A stretch of 64,000 nucleotides of DNA from Purpureocillium takamizusanense (GCF_022605165.1 NC_063070.1:1922001-1986000); one strand, 5' to 3'; shown: positions 25,000 to 36,545, numbered from the stretch's first letter. Numbers and translations: made by a program. Notes: generated from the sequence alone by a model not told the origin.

Positions 25000-27800
25000 C
25001 TCCTCTTATTAAGCCGGTAGCTATATAAGTCTAATAGAAGAACTATTCTTCTAAAGCTACTTTATACGATTATATATCTAACGAATAACGTATTATCCGG
25101 ATTATTACTATAGACCCCTAATCGCTATTACCGCTAAGTAGTTACTCATTATAACTATTATATCTTAAGAGATAAAGCTAGGAGGTATAGCTCTTAGCGC
25201 TACTTCTATTACTATAAGTTCCGCTATATATATATTTTATTTACTTATAGGTCCGAGAATAACGGAATAGGTAACTAATATATCGGTTACGCTATTATAT
25301 ATCTTATTATATATAACGCCGCCTATACTTACTCTACTATTCTTCTATAAGCTAGCCGTTATAATAATAATGCTATATACGTTATTTAATACTTACGCTA
25401 TTACTATAACGCTATTTTCGCTTAGTAATAGGATATATTTTATCTATAGTCGTAAAGCGAACTTATAACTAACCTCTATACGCTCTATAGAAGCCTTAAT
25501 TACTAATAAAGTAATGCCTTATATTAGCGAGAGGTATCGCTTACTTATCTTATTTTATAGCGCTACTAGCGGATATTTTTATAGAAGGGTCTATAAGTCG
25601 ACGTAAAGCCTTATCGCGGCTTACCTATACCGTTTTCTTACTAATTAAATACTAGCTTCGGCCTTAGCTATAGCGGTTATAATAGTTTAGAAGGTTCCTA
25701 TAATAGCTTATATACTTACCCGCTATACTTTATTTAATTAGCTAGTCTCTTTCGCTTAACGTAAGTATATCTAAATATTAAAAATATAGTCTATCGCTAA
25801 TATAACTATCGCTATAAATAGCTATCTCGCTACCTTTAGTAAAAATACCTTTAGCCTCCTTAAAGCTATAGCGGCTATAAGCCCTTTCCCTATAGCTTTA
25901 GCTATATATTTTTTAGTATTATAGGCCGTTATTTATAATTAACCCTAAAATTTTTATACTTATTTTAAGTTTAACTTCCTTGCCCTTAATCTAAAATAGC
26001 TTATTACTTTTCTATGCGATAGCGTATATAAAGTAGATAACTATCGTCTTATCTACCTTAAATATCGCGCTATTATACCTCTCTTAGTCTAGGGCATCGG
26101 TAATAATTAACTAAATACTTATTTAATTTACTTCTATAGTTAAGCTAGTAACCTAAGCTAAGTAATTATTAATAAATATAATTAATTTACTTACTGCCTT
26201 AATCCTTTACTATATTAAGTCTACGTTAAAGAAAAGAAATAAGACTAATAATAGCGGCGACCTTTATAATAAGCTTACTTATAGTAATCCCTATAGCTCT
26301 AACGTAAGCCTATTTACGATAATAAAAGCTATTTATCTAGAATAAAAAGTACCGACCTATCTTATTAGCCTATTAAGTAGCTCTTTAGCCCCTAACCTCT
26401 TAAGTAATCTTTCTATATATACGCTATTATACGCGCTTTAGATATCGAAACTAATTAAGCTTAATACTTTCTAGGCTCTTTATACCTTATAGATTTATTC
26501 CTATAGGAGAAGGAGTGCTTACTTAGCTAACTATCGCTTCTATACTTTAAAGTAATTCGCGAGTAAGAGTCTATAAGCTTCTACTATATACGATATACGC
26601 TCTATAATGACTGCTTTTAAGATTTTACCTAGTATTAATAGAAGTAATATCGGTCGCTATGCCTTCGCCTCTATATAGTCTCCTTTTTCTAGCTTCTTTA
26701 GCGGGATAATCTTTACCGTCCGCTATTAATAAAGTATAATGCCCTCCTATAGCGACGCCTAGAAGAGCGCTAGAACGCGATACTTTACTATTAGCTAGAG
26801 CTATCTCTATATTATCGCCGGTAAGCTATCTATTCTCGTTACTTTCTATAGCTTTATTACTATAACTTTAACCTTAACCTCTTTTAGAGTTAAAGCTAGT
26901 ATCGCTATTACTCTTTATTATAGACGCAATCTTTCTTCTTTAATTCTCGCTAATAATAAAGAGAAGAATATATTAAGTAATTACTTAGCTTATTCTACCT
27001 TATTTCTAGTTATAATTTTACTTACCTTCTTTAATAGCGGTACCTTATCGCCTATAATATACTTTCTAGGCTTTAGATATTTAGCGGCCTTTTAGATATT
27101 AATATCCTCGGTAAGGAAGTCGTCTTAATATACCCTCCTCTATCTCTATATAGCGTTATAATATTCTTTTACTACTTCCTTCGCTCGTCGTTTTAAATCT
27201 AAGTATGCCTAGCCCGCTTACTATCGTATCTAGGCTTAATTCCGTTAAAACGTAAATACTTAGCGTAGCTATATTAAATCTCTACTCTACTAGCGTTTTA
27301 AATATAGTAATAGTTATACTTAAGGGGTAAGATTATAGATCGCCTCTAAGACTATACCTATAAGCTAGTCCGCTTATGCCTATATATCTGCCGCCCTTAA
27401 AAGCGCTTAAAGGCACTCTTTTATTCTTACTTTTATAAGGTTCTAGGAAGCGTTCTTAAATAATAATCTTAATATCGCGACTTACTTAGGTAGCTCTATA
27501 TCGAAGGTTATCTAAATCGCTTAATAATCTAACTTATAATCTATCGGGTATAGGATATATATTACTATTATATCCGCTAGCTCTAAAGTTACTAATATTA
27601 AGTCGGTAATACTTTCTTAATTAGGGCCCTACTATATTCTCGTACCCCTTAAGAGTAAGCTATAAAGGCTATACTTATTTATTAAGTCTATAATAGGTTT
27701 AGCCTTACTTTACTTCCTAGCTAAGACGTTATCGCTAGTCTAAAATAAGTTATAGCGATTAAAGTCTCTCGTTAATACTATATCTATATAATTACTAATA
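25000..27800 (-). pseudogene. LINE ORF2 remnant (endonuclease and reverse transcriptase)
   Basis: Near 27770 the minus strand reads DFNRYNLFWTSDN. Later come IIDLINKYSLYSLLLRGT and a block near 27540 matching the HPTEHGSDHRAI signature of Tad-like AP endonucleases after C-to-T/G-to-A decay. Around 26160 the reverse-transcriptase active site FVDDY appears as FINNY, exactly what G-to-A transitions would make of it. The following FEADKT-like motif (about 26060) reads FKVDKT. Further downstream, YYRNLLNYYNRYS corresponds to the thumb region. Dense stop codons exclude function. Confidence 0.75.
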
Positions 27801-28507
27801 CTATTATAAAATAACTAAATTAAGTTATATAATACCTTTATAACTAAGGCTAGTATCTTAGGCCTCTTTCCTTATATATATACTAATATAACTAAGACGT
27901 ATCTCTCTAATAGCTAAAGTATTACTACTATTAGGTCCGCTAATAATATCGGTAGTTACTTTACTTTAATATCGCGTTATACCTAAAGTATATTATAGAT
28001 TAGCTAGAGCCTATTATTTATTTATATTAGTATTATCTTTATCTAGTTACTATATTATATCGGGCTAATAATAACCCTATTATTAACTAGTTTTATATAT
28101 AGCTTAGAGACCGCTAATACCTTATAGTCTTTAAATTTAACGTTATTTATTAAGCTTTATTAAACTAGCTCTTACTTTCTTATATTTAATTATAAAATAC
28201 TTAATATCTTACTTATTACTATATATATTCTATATATAATAAGTTTAGCTAAGTAACTTATATAGCTTACTATATAATACGTACCTTAGTTCTACCGCTT
28301 AGTACTCCTTACGCTAATATCCTAGTATCGTATATCTTTTATAGACTTATAGGTTTTTATATTAGAATCGATTATAGATAAGTAATAAAGATAGTAAAAT
28401 ACTTTATTTTCCGGTATAAAAACTAAATAGTATAGCGGAAAATCTTATTAAAGTATATATAAATAAAGATTAAGAATCTATCCTTTTTTCTAGGGGGTAA
28501 AAGCTAC

Positions 28508-28852
28508 CTTAAATAATAATAAATAAGAACTAAATATATAGGCTATATATATAACGATTAGATTTATAATAGCGATAAAAAGGCTAGAATCGACTAGCAT
28601 TATTTAAGGTATAAACCCTTAATATATAATAATATTAATAAAATAGCCTTAGCTATAATAGACTATACTTTAGTTACTAAGAATAGGATATTAAATACTT
28701 AAAGAACTTAGTTTTTAAATAGGCCTATTATAGAAGTAAGAATAATAAGGCTAGCTTAAAAGTAATATAATAATTTATCTATTAGGCTTAAGGTATTATA
28801 TATTAAACGAACTAGATTGCTAATTAGGTAGTATTAAGGCCCTATAGGGACT
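28508..28852 (-). repeat. Right arm of long inverted repeat
   Basis: Reverse complement of the 24204-24548 arm; both arms span 345 bp as measured from matching end motifs. The outer end reads AGTCCCTATAGGGCCT on the minus strand. Confidence 0.75.
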
Positions 28853-28879
28853 TCCCTCCGGGCGTAATTAAATCCATCT

Positions 28880-29371
28880 ATCTATCCGTATACGACTGCC
28901 TAAACTGGCATAGATTTCCTTTATGTATAAGAGCTGCACGGTTCCCGCGCAGCTTCTCATAGAGCTCTAGCTCTTAAGATAATTCTCATCAATCTATACG
29001 ATGCTAACTGTGATCCCTGTGGAGATAATTGTCTGATACGTCGCCTCCGAGAATTTCGTTTGGTGTACTGGGATCTGGGCGGCGCGGGACCGCACGCGCG
29101 CGTCCTGTTCTATAAATGCTATCGCTAGCGACGCTACCGCCGCCTCGGTTAAGGTCACCTAGAGCAGGTTCTCGTCTTTAAAAAAGGCTGTCACTCCTGC
29201 TATAGTCGCCTCCAATAAATTCACTAGCTGCCCTAAGGCTCGGGCGGCCCAAAATCGAACTCGCGCGTCCTTATCTTTATGGTTTAGTTTCTTATCTCTT
29301 ATAGTGTAATTTAGTACAGGGAGATCTAAGTGTTTCGCGACATAGTAAAAATTTTTCGCGAGTGCTAGCAA
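28880..29371 (-). pseudogene. HEAT-repeat protein fragment, RIP-damaged
   Basis: From 29371 the minus strand reads a 70-codon frame with a HEAT-like helix (DARVRFWAARALGQLVNLLE) to a TAG at 29159. Reading past that stop in the same frame continues with TLTEAAVASLAIAFIEQDAR and VRSRAAQI...FSEATYQTIIS, a second HEAT-like unit. Further stops follow. Some stops could be CAG or CGA codons converted by C-to-T change. The parent protein cannot be named; HEAT modules occur in many scaffold and NACHT-type proteins. Confidence 0.45.
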
Positions 29372-32150
29372 CTTCGCATCGTTTCTAGGCTCTAAAGAGC
29401 CGTCCTAGGAGGATATTAGCAAACCAAATTAAAAACCTAGTATGCCGAGTTTATAAACGCTCGGCTAGGTTTAGCTATAATAGCGAGGCTATATAGGACG
29501 AAAGCAAGACTTAGAAGCATTTCGAGTAGAGCGTTTATAGTCTATAAATTAATAAATAAATAAATAATTAATATAGCCGCCGAGTAAAGCCCGTAAGGAT
29601 AAGAACAGAAAAAGTATAGACCTTTAAATTAAATAAAGAATGGAAGTCTTAAGGCTAAAGTAACCCTCTCGAGGAAAATCATAGCTTTATTGCTTTATAT
29701 AGTTTCTTAGTGCCGAGGCTCGCTAATAATATATATAATAGCTTCTGCTCCCTCTAAAGCCTATTAATATAATTTACTTAATTAAGTTTTCGATATAGAT
29801 ACTGTATTAGTGAGAGAAGGCACTAAAAAGGGGAGACGGCCCGAGAAAGACGAAAAACGGCCGAAGGAACGGCTAGGGGTAAAAAGGGGCTATAAGGATA
29901 AGACTACAAGGACAACTATAAAAGAGGGAAGCTTTCCTAGTTAGAGAGGGCTCCCCACGCCTCTTCAGTCATAGCCGACAATACTTACTCTTTTGCCCCC
30001 ATTTTATGCTTCAGATATAAGCATGCCTCATTGATACGAGTGTCCTACGTTGCCGCGGATCACCGTACAGTTTTGTGAATTATCGCAAATACGGATATCT
30101 AACGCTAAAGACCATTTGATCAGAGCTTGACTGATCTCTTACCATGCTTATAGATTAGAATACGGGAGTCCTTGCACTACGGCGCGCTAGGCAGAGACAG
30201 GAAGAGGACGAAGGGAAAGCGCTCCGCGGTTTAGTATCTTTCTCGCCCTAACACAATACCGTAAATCGGCTAATATCCTCGTTTATAGTATTTAATCTAT
30301 TTAAAGTAAGGATACATTATGCTATTAGATATATTTAATGCCGTAAACGGGTCATTACTCCCCTCTCTTTTAGCCGCGTATATAGGAACACGCCGTCGCA
30401 GGCTATGGGACGCTAGTATAAGGGAAAATCGGCAGGGTTAGACCTATAGTAATCATAGCGCGCGACCGGCCAGAGTGACGGAGCTACTCGCGCACTTGCC
30501 CTGGGGTCCCTTGTTGGCGAGTGCTTATGAGTAAACATAAGGGATCGAATCTCGCTTCGGATTCTATGGGTGTGAGCCCGGACTGAAGAGTCTGCTTGTC
30601 GGGGATTCATGCAAGGAGGCACGAGATTGTTAGCGATCTGTAGATCGAGAGGCAACCATAACGACTAAGGCTTTAAGAACCGCTTTTACTAAGTTAATTC
30701 GTATTTATTAACCTTATTAAAGACTCTTCGGCAATCATGTAAGCCCTTAGCGCTTAGCGCCATCCTATCTAGACTATAACCTGTCTAGATTGTTTTAGTC
30801 TAGATGTCTGGAGGCATTGTATTCTAGCGTTACGTAGGGTCCGCTAATGCGACCGGCCCATATTCCTCTAAGTGGGCGGCGCGTCTCCGCCTAGAGGAGC
30901 GCTGGCAGGGCTGCTTCAATTCCCGCATTACTCAGACGACGCTAACGAGAGGATCGCGCCCGACTAAAAGGGGCCTATAAACAGCATCCTTTTGCCAAGA
31001 ACTCATCCTTCCCTATTCCTTACTCTCTTAGCGCGCTAGTACTGTATATAGTAGAGACAATTGCGGAATTTCTTGCCAATCTTATGCATGCACCGCAAAT
31101 CGGCTTAAACTCGCTTTATTGGCTTCGGCGGCAGCTACGACATATGAGTAATCCGTATTCGTCGTCTAAGGGCTATGCGTCCGTGGGGCAGGAGTCGAGC
31201 GCATTCATCGGCATTTCACCAACTGATAGCTATATAGCATGAAGTTCAACCCTACGATGCCTTAAGCATTGGCATTTCCCCCGCGCCATGGTGGACATGC
31301 GGTCTTAGTAATAATAGCAGTATATACGGACGCTACGCACATATAGCGACTAATCACTAAATATATACGGGCACTGGGCTATCCAATTGACCTTTTGGAA
31401 CATGTTTAGGCGCGTTTAAATAGCTGTCGTTTCAAAAATTTCGTACTCGCCGGCGACGATGTTTCTCTTTCAGGGGCAGGTTGGATGTTAATCCGTATTT
31501 CAGTAGTGGCTGTAACGGAATAGGAATATAGTTTAGTTTAATTCAGTTCCGATCAGCACCTTCTACTCGTACTGTAGGAAATAACACGCGGCCCTCCAGG
31601 TTCGCCGATGGGAGCTGTCCTCGGGGAACAGTCCCGGTCAGATTCCGGCGCCCTAGTCCGGCATCTGTTGCCTGTGTTGTGCCAACGTCGAGAGCCTTGA
31701 ATTTATTGCAGACCGAGGACGGACAACAGAGCCCGCCAGATGCTAGTGTCGCACAAGCCCTCTTGCAACAGCCAATGCCACTTATGTGACAAGAGGCTCG
31801 AGAGGCAAAGAGTCACGGCGGTGCCCCTAACCGTCGGTTAGCTCACGCATCGGGTACAAGGCGGCCTCGATAAAAGATGCAATAAAGACAAGGGTATATG
31901 ACGGCTTGCACAGAAGAAGGCCCATTTCCGATGCGACCTATTAGTAATGCCATGTCGCCGTCTTGTATAGCCTCGCCGACGGGGGGTCGAGTCCTGTCTA
32001 CGGAAAGGAGCAAGAAAGGAGTTCGAATTGTCCGCAACTGCCGAGAATAAAAACATATATGAGTCTGTAGCGCAGCAGCTTGAGCCCGTGCATGCACATT
32101 AGCAACCACAGACCTCTCGAGCTTAGTTGCATTTTCCGTTAGACAACAAG
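29372..32150. other. Gene-free stretch between AT-rich island and oxidase gene
   Basis: Composition alternates between AT-rich pieces (29400-29830) and near-normal sequence. Two TATA-like sites followed by pyrimidine-rich leaders (CTATAAAAG at about 29924 and CCTATAAACAG at about 30971) look like promoter ends of decayed transposons or LTRs, but I cannot delimit LTRs. A SINE-like repeat lies at about 30455-30560. No intact gene is seen. Confidence 0.4.
30455..30560 (+). repeat. tRNA/SINE-like repeat, copy 2
   Basis: GCGCGACCGGCCAGAGTGAC, then GGAGCTACTCGCGCACTTGC, resembles the A-box half of copies 1 and 3. About 75 bp downstream GGGATCGAATCTC resembles a Pol III B box (GGTTCGANNCC). The spacing is wider than in an ordinary tRNA, so a tRNA-derived element is more likely than a functional tRNA gene. 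Confidence 0.35.
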
Positions 32151-34002
32151 ATGAAGTTCTCCTCACTGGTGCAGGCTGCGGCCTTGCTCGCGGCCCAAGC
32201 TCTCGCCGATGCCTCGAGCACCTCCCTGTCATGTCGGTGCTTGCCGGGAGACGCCTGTTGGCCCTCGGATCGCACCTGGGCAAAGCTTAATGCAACCGTC
32301 GGGGGAAGGCTCGTCGCCACGGTGCCTATCGGGTCGCCGTGCCATGACCCTACCTACGATGCTGCCGCGTGCGCGGCGTTGCAGGCAAGCTGGAAGAACC
32401 CACTCACCCAGTGCGTTATCACAGGAGATGCCATCCATCGAGAAATCACTCACCACGGGGCAATAGGGCTAACCTGGGGCTGCAGTGTTTCGTCATCGTC
32501 GTCGGTGATGGGGGCATACTTTGCAAACCAGAGTTGCGATCCGTTTACCAATAGATCGAAACCTTGTCTGCTTGGAAACTACGTCAGCTACGCGGTCAAG
32601 GTCAAGAACACCGCAGACGTCGCGGTCGCCCTGCGCTTTGCTAAGGAACATAATCTCCGTATCGTCGTCCGCAACACGGGTCATGAGTATGTCTACCTCC
32701 CTGCAGGTTGCAAAACACAACGTAAAAGACGAATATTGACAGGTCAGTTTCTTCGGCCGCTCCACCGGCGCCGGTGCCCTCGCCATCTGGACCCAGGGCC
32801 TCAAGACCGTGTCCTTTGTCGACTGGACGGATGACCACTACACGGGGCCGGCAGCCATTGTGGGCGCGGGTGTCCTCGGCTATGAGATCGTCGAGGCCGC
32901 GCATAAGCAGGGCCTCACGGTCGTGGGTGGAGAGTGCGCGACCGTCGGTCTCGCCGGCGGCTTCATCCAGGGGGGCGGCCACTCTGCGCTCAGCACCACC
33001 TTCGGTCTCGCTACCGACCACACGTTGGCTTTCCAGGTTGTCACGACGAGCGGTCTCACCGTCACAGCGTCGCCGACCCAGAACGCAGACCTCTACTGGG
33101 CCCTAAGTGGCGGCGGCGGCGGCAACTACGGCGTCGTTGTTGGAGTCACCATTCGCGCGCATAAGGCGGCAACGGTCGGCGGTGCAGCCTTCCAGCTACT
33201 TGCGCCTACTACTACACCCGAGAAGTTCCAGGCTGCGGTAGCTAAATTCTATGAGCTACTGCCTAAGATGATCGATAATGGCGCCATGGTCTCCTTTCAC
33301 ACGAACCAGCAGATGCTAAAGGTCAAGCCCGTGACTATCTGGAACTCGACCGCCGCTTACGTCCGCGACGTCGTTCTGCAGCCCTTCACTACGGCTCTCA
33401 CCGAGATTGGGATCTCTTTGCCAGTTACCTATAGCGAACTCTCTTATCGCGACCATTACGATCGCTATATGGGCCCCCTCCCCCAGGGAAGCTTCGAGGT
33501 AGAGAGTCACCAGTTCGGCGGACGCCTAATCCCCCGTAAGGTTCTAGAGGACAGGACGAGCCGCAACTCCTTCGTCCGTGCCGTAAACAACCTTACGGCC
33601 AACGGTATCCTCACTATCGGCAGCGCCGCTGCCTACTCTAATAAGCCCGCCGGTAGCCCTAACAATTCCGTCAACCCTGTTTGGCGCTCTACGTTGATTC
33701 AGCTGCAGCTCATGACGAACTGGAACACAACGGCGCCGTGGTCAGAGATGGAGGCCGTGCAGCGTCGCATGACGGAGGAGTTTATGCCTCAGATTGAGAG
33801 CGTAACGCCCGATAGCGGGTCGTACTTAAACGAGGCTGACTTTAGGCAGCCGAACTGGCAGCAGACCTTCTACGGGTCTAGCTACGAGAAGTTGCTTGCC
33901 ATCAAGCGCAAGTGGGATCCCGAAAGCGTGCTTTACGCGCTTAAGGGCGTGGGGAGCGAGGCTTGGAACGTCGGAAACGATGGCCGGATGTGCCGGGCAT
34001 GA
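32151..34002 (+). CDS. Secreted FAD-linked oxidoreductase, berberine-bridge-enzyme-like
   Basis: Exons 32151-32686 and 32748-34002 join across a 61-nt GTATGT...TCAG intron to give 596 aa. A signal peptide (about residues 1-20) precedes a PCMH-type FAD-binding domain. His178 in the NTGHDFFGRSTG motif and about Cys242 in ECATVGLAGG..QGGGHS match the two residues that bind FAD covalently in BBE-like oxidases. The C-terminal BBE segment (YLNEADF...FYGSSYEKLLAIKRKWDP) is present. These enzymes oxidise alcohols, sugars or alkaloid-type intermediates with O2 and are frequent in fungal secondary-metabolite clusters. Here no synthase or other tailoring enzyme is adjacent, only transposon and gene relics. 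The frame is intact and shows no RIP damage, so it is probably functional. Confidence 0.88.
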
Positions 34003-34027
34003 TTCCTAGCACCAAGCCTCTAGTCTA

Positions 34028-34480
34028 ATGTGGGAGGAGGTTTGGCCGGCACCTGTGATCGCACCGCAGGCGACATTAGTCCACGTTCTCGAACTTTACT
34101 TCGAGCTGTTGTATCCAGTCTTCTCCTTCCGCGAGCTGTTCTATAGGTGTCACATTTCTCGTGGCGAGCACCTGAAGCGCCAGCCACTTTTCGCCACTAC
34201 GACGGCTATTTGCGCTATTATAAGTTGTTGCGTTCGAGACGGGGCCCTGATTAGTCTACTGTGGGATATAGCGTCTTTGCGAGAAATAAAAGCGCAAGTC
34301 CTCCATAACGAGGCAGAGAAGTTCTTGTATATTTACATCCGAGTATGGACTTCGATGTGCTCCGCTGCTTTGCCGTTATGGCTAATTTAGTATTCTAGAA
34401 CTGCAGCCTTGAAGATATACGTACTGTAGCATCTTAGCTCCTGCCACTCTATTATCGAATAGGCTCGGTTGAACGACGAC
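34028..34480 (+). pseudogene. Fungal-specific transcription factor domain fragment
   Basis: The 120-codon frame 34028-34390 reads PQATLVHVLELYFELLYPVF, then HISRGEHLKRQPLFATTTAI and SLREIKAQVLHNEAEKFL. This is the start of the middle-homology (Fungal_trans) domain of Zn2Cys6 factors. Past a stop and shift the trace goes on as MDFDVLRCFAVMANL and decays further. There is no zinc cluster upstream and the downstream half is full of stops, so this is a dead fragment. It starts 25 bp after the oxidase stop codon and might derive from a former pathway regulator. Confidence 0.6.
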
Positions 34481-35225
34481 GAGGCCCACTGGGCCGCGGA
34501 GATTATCATTGTCGAAATGGAAGAACGGAGGGGATTGGTGTGTTAAACGCCGTCGACCGGAGACCTATCGCTGACCGAGACGTCAGGTTTGATCTGTTTA
34601 TACCTTAGGGATACTTAATGCCACTGCCTGGTAGCATTGCGATTGTCCTGTGACGCGATTCCCGTCCTTAAGCGCGTAAAATTAATTGGCATAAAGGCTA
34701 GATATCTCAATCTGCACTACTTAAACCCCTAAGCTTGAGTAAACTAGATTTTGTAATGACTGCTTACATATCTAGCTTACAACAAGAGTATAGCACAAAG
34801 CCATTGCCCAGTGTTGTGAGAGACACGTCGGCCGGTTCAGCAATAGTCCAAGAATCTGCGTACAGCTTCCCAATGGCGAACAACAGAAGGAACCACATGA
34901 ATCCTAACAGCCTTCTGCAGCAAGAAATTAACTGTTCTATCAATCAAGTGTCTCAGACATGTAGTCGAGAAAAGGCCTGCGGCGTGCGCCTTGCATAGGC
35001 GCGAGAGAAATTGAAGTTCACTTGGCGCGTTAGACAAGAATAGAATGAGTCATCTAGGATCCCTTGAGCTTACTGAGAGAGCATGAATACCCTCTTCGCC
35101 ATTGTTAAACCTTGGATCTCTGCCATCCGTGTCTGACACTCTAGTACGCAAATCTGCGCACCTGGGATGCTCTTGGCAAGTCGTGGATCTGGTACCTTGT
35201 TGGTAACGATTGTATGGTATTCTTC
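34481..35225. other. Intergenic, probably degenerate
   Basis: No supported gene; an 87-codon frame at 34735-34998 (plus) has no recognisable feature. Confidence 0.4.
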
Positions 35226-35931
35226 TAGAGTAGTGCTGTTCGCACAGACAGAAAAGTCTGGCCGCACAGACAATCCACTTTTTTTCTGGGCCCGCGCCCC
35301 ACCCCCACACGAACAAGGTGCGCGCGCAGGCGCGGGCCGCCCACGGCAGCCCATTGCAGCCCACGCAAAACACCACACAGCAGCACGACCGGCAACATCA
35401 CGGCCACGCCTCTCAACGCGCCTCCAATAGCCACATCGCGGGCCCGCGGCCACGGGCAGAAGACTGCAGACGAAGACGGCCGAGAGGTATCACGAGGTGG
35501 CCACGGCAGCGGGCGGCAAAGGCGGCGCCGCGGGTGGGGGCGGGGAGGGCTGCTTGGGCCCGTCAACGGCATCACGAGCGGCGGCAGCTTTGGCTTCGCA
35601 GCCAGCCCGGCCCGGCCCGGCCCGGAATAACATGGTTCCGATATCATGACATCGTGAGGAAACAACGGAAATGCGTTTTTGGGCCCTGCCGGCGCCGTGG
35701 CTTCGTCTGCCTCGGTCAGTGGCAGGCGCCGGCGCCGGCGCGGCGTTATGACGATAGTGGTTCAGTTGAAGTTCAATTGAGATATCGGCGTGCGTTACGG
35801 CGCGCCGGTCTCGTCCCATGCCTGCGCACCAAAAATGGCTGGCGCGGTCTGGGGGTGGGGCGCGGGCCCAGAAAAAAAGTGGATTGTCTGTGCGGCCAGA
35901 CTTTTCTGTCTGTGCGAACAGCACTACTCTA
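35226..35931. mobile_element. GC-rich MITE with perfect 82-bp terminal inverted repeats
   Basis: The 82 bp at 35226-35307 and 35850-35931 are exact inverted copies (TAGAGTAGTGCTGTTCGCAC... and its complement). The outermost TA on each side fits a TA target duplication, which would leave an element of about 702 bp (35228-35929). TA targeting is characteristic of Tc1/mariner-type elements (Fot1/pogo in fungi). The interior has no transposase-like frame and is strikingly GC-rich (for example CCCGGCCCGGCCCGGCCC), unlike its AT-rich right flank. Identical arms and no RIP indicate a recent insertion. Confidence 0.85.
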
Positions 35932-36384
35932 AAGATAACGATTATCTATTATAGCGTTATAGCGAGAATTATTTAATTAAAGTATTATATCGGTCTATAA
36001 TATATAACGTATCTTTTTCGCTATATAGTATAATCGCTTAAGAAGTATCTATCGATATTAAGAAAGGGTATAAAGTTCGATAGAATTAATATTAATCGAG
36101 TTAAGTAAGTAACGGGACTATTAAGCGCTTTATAATAAATAACGCCTAAATATTCCTTTATAGTAATACTTACTTAACTTAAGCTAGTATACTTTATATA
36201 TTTAATAAGAAGCTTCTATAAGTATTATTAACGCGCATTAGGGTAAGGTTAGCGATAGTAAGATCGTAACTAATAGTTAAAGCTAGGAGTCGCGATATTA
36301 TTTACGACGCGAGGACTAATAAAATATAAGTATCTAAGGGTGCCTACTAGCCGCCCCTCCTCTTCCGCTATAGAGATGCCTAGC
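35932..36384. other. Short RIP-like AT-rich tract
   Basis: About 400 bp have the same TA-rich composition as the LINE block and no coding potential. It is probably a remnant of another RIP-mutated repeat into whose edge the MITE inserted. Confidence 0.5.
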
Positions 36385-36545
36385 TTACCTAGGTCGCGCG
36401 ACCACACCTACATAGCTCACCCGGCTCACCTAAGGTCGCGCGATTAGCCGGAGCGGCGGAGCTGCTAGCGCATCTGCCACAGAGTCCCGCGAACACGAAC
36501 GGATGAGTGCGCTCGCTCCATCGGCTTCCCGGCTCGTATCCTGCT
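36385..36545 (+). repeat. tRNA/SINE-like repeat, copy 3
   Basis: ACCTAGGTCGCGCGACCAC and GGTCGCGCGATTAGCCGGAG match copy 1 with the same spacing, including the CACAGAGTCCCG segment. This copy continues further and has GGCTCGTATCC about 90 bp on, a B-box-like site. It marks the right edge of the AT-rich island. Confidence 0.5.

Larger units (their letters stand above)
24204..28852 (-). mobile_element. RIP-mutated Tad-type LINE enclosed by long inverted repeats
   Basis: The block is extremely AT-rich with pervasive TA dinucleotides and stops in all frames, the pattern left by repeat-induced point mutation. On the minus strand, peptide traces of a fungal non-LTR retrotransposon ORF2 remain in order: endonuclease, reverse transcriptase and a probable RNase H region. 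The two ends form an inverted repeat of at least 345 bp. The element interrupts copy 1 of the SINE-like repeat. It is inactive. Confidence 0.8.

Noticed and set aside
30455..30560. Possible functional tRNA gene
   Set aside because: A- and B-box-like segments exist, but I could not form a full cloverleaf and the spacing is too wide; treated as a SINE-like repeat.
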